A DNA stretch of 64,000 nt from assembly GCA_007449985.2 (NCBI GenBank), contig VIIQ02000621.1, positions 1 through 64,000 on the forward strand, given 5' to 3'. Of the stretch, positions 57,081-64,000 are shown piece after piece. Position 1 is the first letter of the stretch; every line of letters starts with the position of its first letter. The notes under the pieces are model-generated. The model was not told where the DNA came from. It saw only the letters and a program-made list of their open reading frames with translations, and did no database searches. This DNA comes from Desmodesmus armatus. Taxonomy: Eukaryota; Chlorophyta; Chlorophyceae; Sphaeropleales; Scenedesmaceae. Position numbers and translations under genes: made by a program.

Positions 57081-60000
57081 TCAACCAGAAGAGGATGGGG
57101 ACGGGATACCCTTAGCCAGTGCCTCTTTCGCTGCTGCAATTCTGTGAGGGAAGACCTTGCCCTTGCTACAGTCGGGGCTCTTCTTCCAGTGGTCCTCGTA
57201 CAGGACGCACACCATGGCGTGCACGTCAGGGAAGAAGGGGTGGGAGTACACTGCGGCAGAGCAGCAGGCAGGGGAGGCATGCATGGTCAGCTCATGGACG
57301 GGTGACATTCCACATGCATTGTGTTTGAGTACACGTAAATGCACGCGCAAGCTGCAACAGTTGGGGGAAGCACCTCATCATAAGTGTGTCCATGCAGCAA
57401 AAGCGCGCCCACACAAGCCCTAGCCCCCCCCTGGGATCCATCCCCTCACCTGCAGTCTTCGCAAACTGCACCGCGCTCAGGATGCGTCCCCACACAAAGC
57501 AATTGAGCATGATCCGCAGCACGTGCTCCTTTTTCAGGTTGCTGCTCAGCCGGTCCAGCAGAGTCAGTTGGTCCAGCGTGCCGTCTATACCCAACATGCT
57601 TGCGGCATGCAGCAAAATTGCGCCACACGCAGAACCCCCCATGAGCCTGAACACAAGCCCTAGCCTGCCCCCTGAACCCTCCCCTCACCTGCAGTCTTCG
57701 CAAACTGCACCGCACTCAGGATGCGTCCCCACACAAAGCAGTTGAGCATGATCCGCAGCACGTGCTCCTTCTTCAGATTGCTGCTCAGCCGGTCCAACAG
57801 GGTCAGTTGGTCCAGCGTGCCGTCTATACCCAACAGCCGCCGCTGGCACTCCGACAGGGCACCGTCTGCGGCCACCAGGGCTTCATGTAGGGCCTGTCGC
57901 TCGTGCATGAGGCTGCACAGGCTGGAGAAGTAGAGCTCAGCACAAGCAAGGACGTAGGTCACCTGTGTGCAGGGGGTGGGGGGTGTGTGCAGTGTGAGGA
58001 GGGTGGGTCAACCTGTTCTAACAAACTGGGTATGCTTAGGCTGCACAGGCTGGAGAAGTAGAGCTCAGCACAGGCCAGCACATAGGTCACATGTGTGCAG
58101 GAACAGGGCAAACAAGGTATGGAGACGCTTGATGCATCTGGTGGGGAGGGGGGGGGGGGTGACCTGCCGCTTGTGCATGAGGCTGCACAGGCTGGAGAAG
58201 TAGAGCGCAGCGCAAGCGAGGACGTAGGTCACCTGCATGCAGGGGGAGGGGGGGGTATGCAGGGTGCACAAAGGGTGACGAGGGTGGGTAAATCTGTAGT
58301 AACATTCTGGGGCCGCTGCTGTTACTAGTAGCGAGGAGAAAGTCGGACTGGTGACATTCCGTGGCAGGGACCCCGGTGAGAGGCACATGCTGAAAAAACC
58401 CACTTGTACTGTCCTGGTGAGATGCGACAGTTCTTTGCAATCATGTGTCACCACACCTTCACCCCGTCACCGCCCCACCCCACCACCGCCAGCATGACCC
58501 CCCCCCCCCAAACAGCACGCCCTCCTGCCGTTGTGCTAACCTCCCCTACCGATTACCTGCTGCTGTGTGAGGTGCAGGCGCGCCACCACGTTGCGCCAGT
58601 GCTGGTCATTGTAGGGTACGGCCTCTCCAGTGTCCAGGTTGCGGCCAAACAGGCTGTACAGGACACCTGCACACGATGGGCGTACAGCCACACGAACCAC
58701 GGCAGGGGGGATAGGAAGTTTTGAGAAGAGGAAGTTTTGGTAAGGGATACTGTTGGCGAGACCGGTGCTAAACACCAGGTTGCGGCCAAATAGGCTGTAC
58801 AGCACACCTGCACACAATGGGCGTACAGCCGCACGAACAACCGCAGGGGGGATGGGAAGCTTTGGTAAGGAATACTGTTGGCGAGACCCATGCAACCGGT
58901 GCTGGGCACCAGGTTGCGGCCATACAGGCTGTACAGCACACCTGCACACAAGAGATTGACGTATAGCCATACGAACAACCGCAGGGAAGGCTGGGGTTTT
59001 GGTGAGGGATACTGCTGGCGAGACCAGTGCAACCACATTATGCCCCAGGTTGGGGTGTATCAGGCTGTACAGCGAACTTGCAAAAGATGTAGGTGGGTGA
59101 AAGATGTATGTGGTGGATATCGAGCGGCAGTAGTGCACATGTGCTCCTGCGCACAAGGCAGCAAGTTGCGCTGGGGACTGCTACCGTCTGACACCAAGTG
59201 TGGCCAGCATGTGGAAGTCAAAGGCTCTGGCTGCCGTTTCTGCCTTGCCAGAGTGCCTACCTGGGTTCAGCAGCGCCACAAACTTGGTCATGTAGGAGTA
59301 CTTGTTCACAAGCTCCATAAATCGCTGCTCCGTGCCTCCAGCACTGCAAGCCGCTGCTGCTGCCGCAGCAGGACCGGCTCGCACCCCTGCAGCGTCACCC
59401 TGCTGCCGCTTCTCCTGCTGCTGCTGCTTGAGACCCTCATCCTCCCCCATGCTACAGCCGCCTGCAAGATGCAGCCCGTCGACATTCGTGCAGCCGCACC
59501 AGCGGCACTCCCGTGACAATGTCAAGGTGCTGTCGTCGCTCGGCTCCTCATCCTGCTGCTGCGGCACCCCGGGGTTTCCTTGCGCCTTGCAGCAGCCGCC
59601 ACTGCCCATGCCATCCAACCCCATGAGGTCCCCGGCGGCTAGCCGCTGCTGCTCCTGTGCATCATCGGCAGTTAGTAACTCCTCACTGACATCCTGCAGG
59701 AACTGCCGCCAGTGCATGATGATCTCCTCGCCACTCATCTGCCTGATACAGCGGATACTCCGCTGCTCCATGTCAGCACTACAGACCCCCTGAACCCCAC
59801 AGCTGAACGGATCCGCAGGGTTTAGCGCGTCAGCCGCCGCAGCAGCGCCTGCAGACGACGTCGGCGACGCGTCCTCCGCTGCCGCTGCAGCAACGGCGGC
59901 TACACCCGCAGCCGCGGCAGCAAGGCCGCTAGCTGTGGACTGGGGGCTGCTGCCGCTGCCGTTGGAGGCTGCGTGTGTCAGTGGGATGAGGTCTGCGTCG

Positions 60001-62507
60001 GCGGCTGCGGCGGCTGAGGGTGACTTGCCAGAGCCGCAGTGAGCGAGGGGTCCTGGGCTACTGCCGTGGGGGCTGCTGTCTGCCACGTCAAAGGTGGGAG
60101 GGCCGTGTTCCTTGATTACCTTCATCTGTGGGGGAAAATGAGGACATTTGGCAAAAACACAGAGCACATTAGGGATCTAGATAGGATGCTGGGCAAAACA
60201 GAGGTGCCTATGTATGAATGAAAAGGTGGGAGGGCCATGCTCCTTTCCTATCTTCGTCTGCGGGAAATGAAACAGCAGCAGATGATGTCGCCTGACGTCA
60301 GGCGGAAACAGGCACATTAGCGGTCTAGAGAGGATGCTGAGCAGAACACAGAGGTGTCTGTAGGTGAATGAAGGGAAGACAGGAAGGCACTGGGTATGCG
60401 CGCTGTAAGATGCTGGATGGCACTGGAATGCCCTGTCGTCATGCTGGCGCGCCACAATACAGTGGACGACATGCAGCCTTCATCGCGTTTTCGGCCAGGG
60501 GTGGACTGGCTGGAAACCAGCAACGCTGACTAACCCTATCACATCACCACAAGGTGACTCATGACATAACAGGCATGACATGACACTCACGTGGCAATCC
60601 CTACCGCTGGTGACCCTGTCGCGTCACATCACTACAACACCATTCATCATGACTTGACTCGTCGTGACTTGACTTGACTTGTCATGACATGACATGGCAT
60701 ACTCGAACATGACATGACATGACATGGCATGCCAATAACATGACACTCACGTGGTACTCCCTGCCGCTGGTGACAGCCTCCAGCACTGCTGATCGCAGCT
60801 TGAGCATCTGGTTCTCCTCAGACAGCAGCTGCAGCTCAGCCAGCTTCTGATTCACCTCAGCCTCTAGGCTGCTGATGGTGGCCTTCTGACGCTCCCTACA
60901 GGCACAGACAGCAACACAGACAGGAACAAACACACACAAGATGTATGATATATACCAAAGCAACACTTGGAGGCTGATGATGGTGGCCTTCTGGCGCTCC
61001 CTGCAACATAGACAGCCACACATACAGCAACACAGACAGCAACAAAAACACCACAAGAGATGTACGACATGTGCCAAAGCAACACACATGATACGCCTTC
61101 CGCCTAGAGATTTGAGTACCGCTTTTTGGTGAAAGTATCTACTTGTAACAACCTCCCCCCCCCCCCCCCCAAAATTCCCTTGCAAACCATGTGTGCAACA
61201 CACCACATGCACGTTACACTGCATGTATGCGCTATGTTGAAAGCCCCAACCTGCCCCAACGCATGAAGTGAGTTGGATAACCACTAACGTTACGCCTAGC
61301 TCTGGCCTGCATGACACACAATTGGCGTCTGTGTGGACACACAGCAACCAAACATATCAATAGGGTGTGGGTGACCGCTTCTAGAGGCACTACCTATGCA
61401 TCATCCTCCCCCTATGGACTGCCCTGAACCCCACACGCACCTAAACCGCTGTGAGGGTCCCTTGGGTTTCTCCGCGCCAGGTTCAACAGCTGCAGCACTC
61501 CTGCCACGCCCACGTCGCGGGGCAGCTGCGTCTCCTGCTGCTGCCAGCGCGCCGCCGCTGCCGTTGCTCAGCTGTGCTGCAGGGCTGATCGCAGTGCCGG
61601 ACGATGGCGAGGCAGCAGCTATACCCCCGGGCTGCATGTATGCAGGCCATGCCCCAGGCAGCACGAACAGCCCAGGCACCCCTCCTGCTGACGGCACGGC
61701 AGCACCGGTCATGGATACTGACAGCGCCGGCTGCTGCATGTGTGCTGGGAGTGCGCTGAAGGTAAACAGGGGTCCTGCAGAGGGGTCTGACTGCACAGCA
61801 CCGTTCAGCAGGACCTGCTGCTGTTGCTGCATGCCGTTTAGCAGTGCCTGCTGCTGCTGCAGGAGTGTGCTGGCATCGGCACCTGGCTGCTGCATGCTGT
61901 ACATGGCCAGGGCTTGCATCGACAGGCCCGGGGTCAGCGCAGAGAGGGGTTGCATGAAGGGGCTGGGAAGCTGGTAAACCACGCCCAGGCCGTGCGCCTG
62001 CGCCTGTTGTTGCTGCATTTGCGCCTGCGCCTGCTGTTGCTGCATTTGCGCCTGCGCTTGCAGTTGCTGTTGCTGCATTTGCGCCAGCTGCTGCTGCTGC
62101 AGGGCCTGCCACTGTTGCTGCTGAAGGAGCAGCTGTTGTTGTTGCTGGTGCTGCAGCACCTCCTGCGTAACAGTAGCCTGTGCTGGCAGTACAGGCTGGC
62201 CATGGACTGCCTGCTCCTGGTTCTGCTGGGCCTGCGTGGGCTGCTGCTGAAGGTTCAGGCCTGTTTGAAGACCGAACAGCTCCCGCAAACCAGCGGCATC
62301 TGAGCCCACCGGAGCCTGGCTAGGTGCCACACTGGAGAGCAGATGGTTGGTGTTGTCCCCAGCAAGCGAGAGATCTAGGTCTGCCAGAATCTTGTCGAAG
62401 TCATGGTCAGCAGAACCTTCTGTAAACAGCAGCGTTGGGTCGAAATCCAAGGCAAACGCTGGGGCACCATGGTGTGTTGAGTGATTCATGGTGTCTCGGA
62501 CGCTCAT
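57081..62507 (-). CDS. bZIP transcription factor with long C-terminal conserved region
   Basis: Six exons on the minus strand (62507-61441, 60895-60751, 60125-59261, 58666-58557, 57962-57689, 57250-57081) join in phase to 876 residues. Exon 1 has an acidic start (FALDFDPTLLF, ILADLDLSLAG) and a long Gln/Ala-rich activation-like region. The bZIP spans the exon 1/2 junction: GPSQRFRERQKATISSLEAE, then heptad leucines through LAELQLLSEENQMLKLRS. The invariant basic-region Asn is not seen at the expected place, so DNA contacts may differ. The C-terminal 300 residues include IMHWRQFLQDVSEELL, YMTKFVALLNPG, TYVLACAELYFSSLCSLMH and GIDGTLDQLTLLDRLS, a folded-looking region of unknown role. It is nuclear by inference. 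Nearly every intron carries copies of the neighbouring exon edge. A second Met six codons on is an alternative start. Confidence 0.88.
57455..57610 (-). repeat. decoy copy of the end of bZIP exon 5
   Basis: It repeats GIDGTLDQLTLLDRLSSNLK ... VQFAKTA and its donor almost exactly, about 240 bases past the true exon end at 57689. Confidence 0.85.
58033..58245 (-). repeat. two decoy copies of the start of bZIP exon 5
   Basis: Copies near 58035-58090 and 58175-58235 repeat the acceptor and VTYVLACA-LYFSSLCSLMH. The true copy ends at 57962. Confidence 0.85.
58755..59085 (-). repeat. three decoy copies of the start of bZIP exon 4
   Basis: Copies near 58780, 58915 and 59060 repeat the TGCAG acceptor plus VLYSL(F/Y)GRNL. 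The true exon starts at 58666. The copies also share intron blocks such as GGGATACTG(T/C)TGGCGAGACC. Confidence 0.85.
60210..60265 (-). repeat. decoy copy of the start of bZIP exon 3
   Basis: The CCCGCAG acceptor plus ACGAAGATAGGAAAGGAGCA and GGCCCTCCCACCTTT copies the true start (MKVIKEHGPPTF) at 60125. Confidence 0.8.
60965..61005 (-). repeat. decoy copy of the start of bZIP exon 2
   Basis: TTGCAG plus GGAGCGCCAGAAGGCCACCA copies the acceptor and basic-region end (ERQKATI) of the true exon starting at 60895. It breaks off after about 30 coding bases. Confidence 0.85.
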
Positions 62508-64000
62508 TGAACTTCAAACAGCGCAGAAGCGTTCGGAGTGTCGCCTGTCAACATGCACGTCTGCAAGGGCCTTCTTCGGGTCTGACTTGGAACGGATTAC
62601 GAATGTTATTTATAATGACAAGTCGTTGTTTTGCTCTGTTGTGTGTGTAAAATAAGTCCGTTTTCATGTTGCTACTGTGTGGGAGAAAGAGTGGAGCTAC
62701 GACCCTTTACCTATCCCTGTGGGTGACCCCCCCCTCCCACACACACACGGCTTCTGCCACAAGAGCTAGAGCAATCGACACCGAGAAATCACAAGAAAAA
62801 ACAAGAAAGGAGGCAAAGTTCTGTGCAAAGCACACCACCTGCCCAGCCAGTTGCACAATGCTTGTTGGCTACAACAACACTGGGCCTAACGTCAGTACAC
62901 TGTGGCATTGCAACCGCCAGCTCCAACAGCTTTACAACATCATGTGGTCATTTGGTGCAGGGTTGGTAATGGTTTGTTGGTGCAGTATGTGCGCGTCTGC
63001 ACCAATACCGGCCGCACAGGAGAGGAGAGGCACCTAGGCATGTTGGTGTTGTCCATGCCATGATGGGAGCCCAGGGGCGCGCTACACAATCAGCCACTGC
63101 TCAAGAGGAGAAGCTAAAGGATGGCTGTTGCTGTTGCACATGTTGTGGTGGTCCCTTCTGATTCTTGCCAGCCTGTTGGCAGATGTTGACTGGCTTGCCG
63201 ATGCTGTGCAATATATTGAATGTGCAAGTTTGGGGGCGGGGGGACAGGCTGGCAAACGCATCACTACCATCACAGCCCAAGTGGCCTGACTTACATTTCC
63301 CGGCAACTAAGAACGACTCAATCACAACCTTCACCGTTCAGACCCACCCTCCAACAAAACCCACGTGGCAGGAACGCCCTGGAACTCTCAACCAACACTG
63401 ACTTGGTTAATCGCTGTTGCAAAATGCTCAGGTAACTGGCAAGGTGGTTCCCATTGAGTAATATATCTGAGGCTGCTGCGGAGCTGGAGTGCGGTTGCAG
63501 TCCAACTGAGCAGCCACCCACCACCCTAGGCGGGCTGTGGCGACTGTCACATGCACAAGAGATCTGGGCACGTTGCAGACCTGGGTCCTGAAGAGATGAG
63601 CAAGCATCTGAATGAGAGGGCAAGTGCCTCGCCAGATGGGACGCGCAACGCCCTGCTGTTCCCATTCCAAACCAACGGAAATCAGTCCAGCTACAAAGAG
63701 GAGATCGACGGTGAGGACATTCAGCAGAGGCACAGCATCAACACGCGTGGATGGGACGCTTAGGAACGCTGCAGGGGTCTGTTGCATTGAGACGCTGCTA
63801 GGATGATGTGGTGCTGGTACACACACTGCAACGAGGGACTTGCAGCAGGCAATACCAGAGCACCTGCCATGCAGCAGCAAAACAGTGGCAGCAGCAGTAA
63901 TGCAGGACAGCAACCGACAGCGATACCATAGTGCAGCCCAACGAGCAGCTGCCGGCTGCAGGGACCAGCTTCACATGATCACAATGTGTTATGTATTAGT
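62508..64000. other. 5' region of the bZIP gene and unassigned sequence
   Basis: No supported gene. The first few hundred bases should be the promoter and 5' UTR of the bZIP gene. Open frames up to 161 residues near 63430-63913 have no recognisable features. Confidence 0.5.

Noticed and set aside
63428..63913. 161-residue minus-strand frame at the right edge
   Set aside because: Low-information Cys/Leu/Pro composition, with no motif or exon partner.

Overview
This window looks like nuclear DNA of a green alga, probably a chlorophycean of the Chlamydomonas/Haematococcus kind. The grounds are: many short GT-AG introns; CAG- and GT-rich non-coding sequence; Ala/Gln-rich low-complexity protein stretches; a protein with a two-step chloroplast then thylakoid-lumen targeting signal; TGTAA-type poly(A) signals; and scattered TTTAGGG (Arabidopsis-type telomere) units inside introns. 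The species cannot be named from the sequence alone.

Layout. (1) 1 to about 10.86 kb is the 3' part of a large Ty3/gypsy LTR retrotransposon. It reads gag-like, protease, RT-RNase H, then one long ORF holding a complete C5-cytosine methyltransferase, the integrase, a PHD finger and a Tudor-like segment, then an extra 3' ORF, a polypurine tract and the start of the 3' LTR. (2) 11.5-14.1 kb (+) is a GPR107-like (Lung 7-TM/GOST) membrane protein, its 5' end probably interrupted by the retroelement. (3) 16.4-19.1 kb (-) is a secreted Cys-rich repeat protein. (4) 19.7-21.0 kb (-) is a predicted thylakoid-lumen protein. (5) 21.7-22.2 kb is a giant GT microsatellite. (6) 22.66-23.0 kb is an intact miniature LTR element (TRIM) with a 5-bp target duplication and tRNA-like Pol III boxes. 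(7) 24.1-39.0 kb (+) is a very large split gene for a chromosomal C5 methyltransferase fused to PWWP, Cys-rich and Tudor-like domains. (8) 43.9-45.2 kb (-) is TIM14/PAM18, head-to-head with (9) a Nudix hydrolase-like gene at 45.5-48.1 kb (+). (10) 49.5-51.3 kb (+) is a probable plastid EF-hand protein. (11) 57.1-62.5 kb (-) is a bZIP transcription factor.

The gene models were joined by hand from GT-AG boundaries, and reading phase was checked at every junction. The TIM14, Nudix, EF-hand, bZIP, Cys-rich and lumen models close perfectly. The methyltransferase gene needs two one-base frame corrections, both at homopolymers.

Two themes stand out. First, the window carries two unrelated cytosine methyltransferases, one on a retrotransposon and one a host-like gene, each fused to putative chromatin-reader domains. 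Second, most large genes carry tandem duplications that copy an exon edge with its splice site, often several times and sometimes in higher-order blocks. This leaves decoy exons beside each authentic exon.
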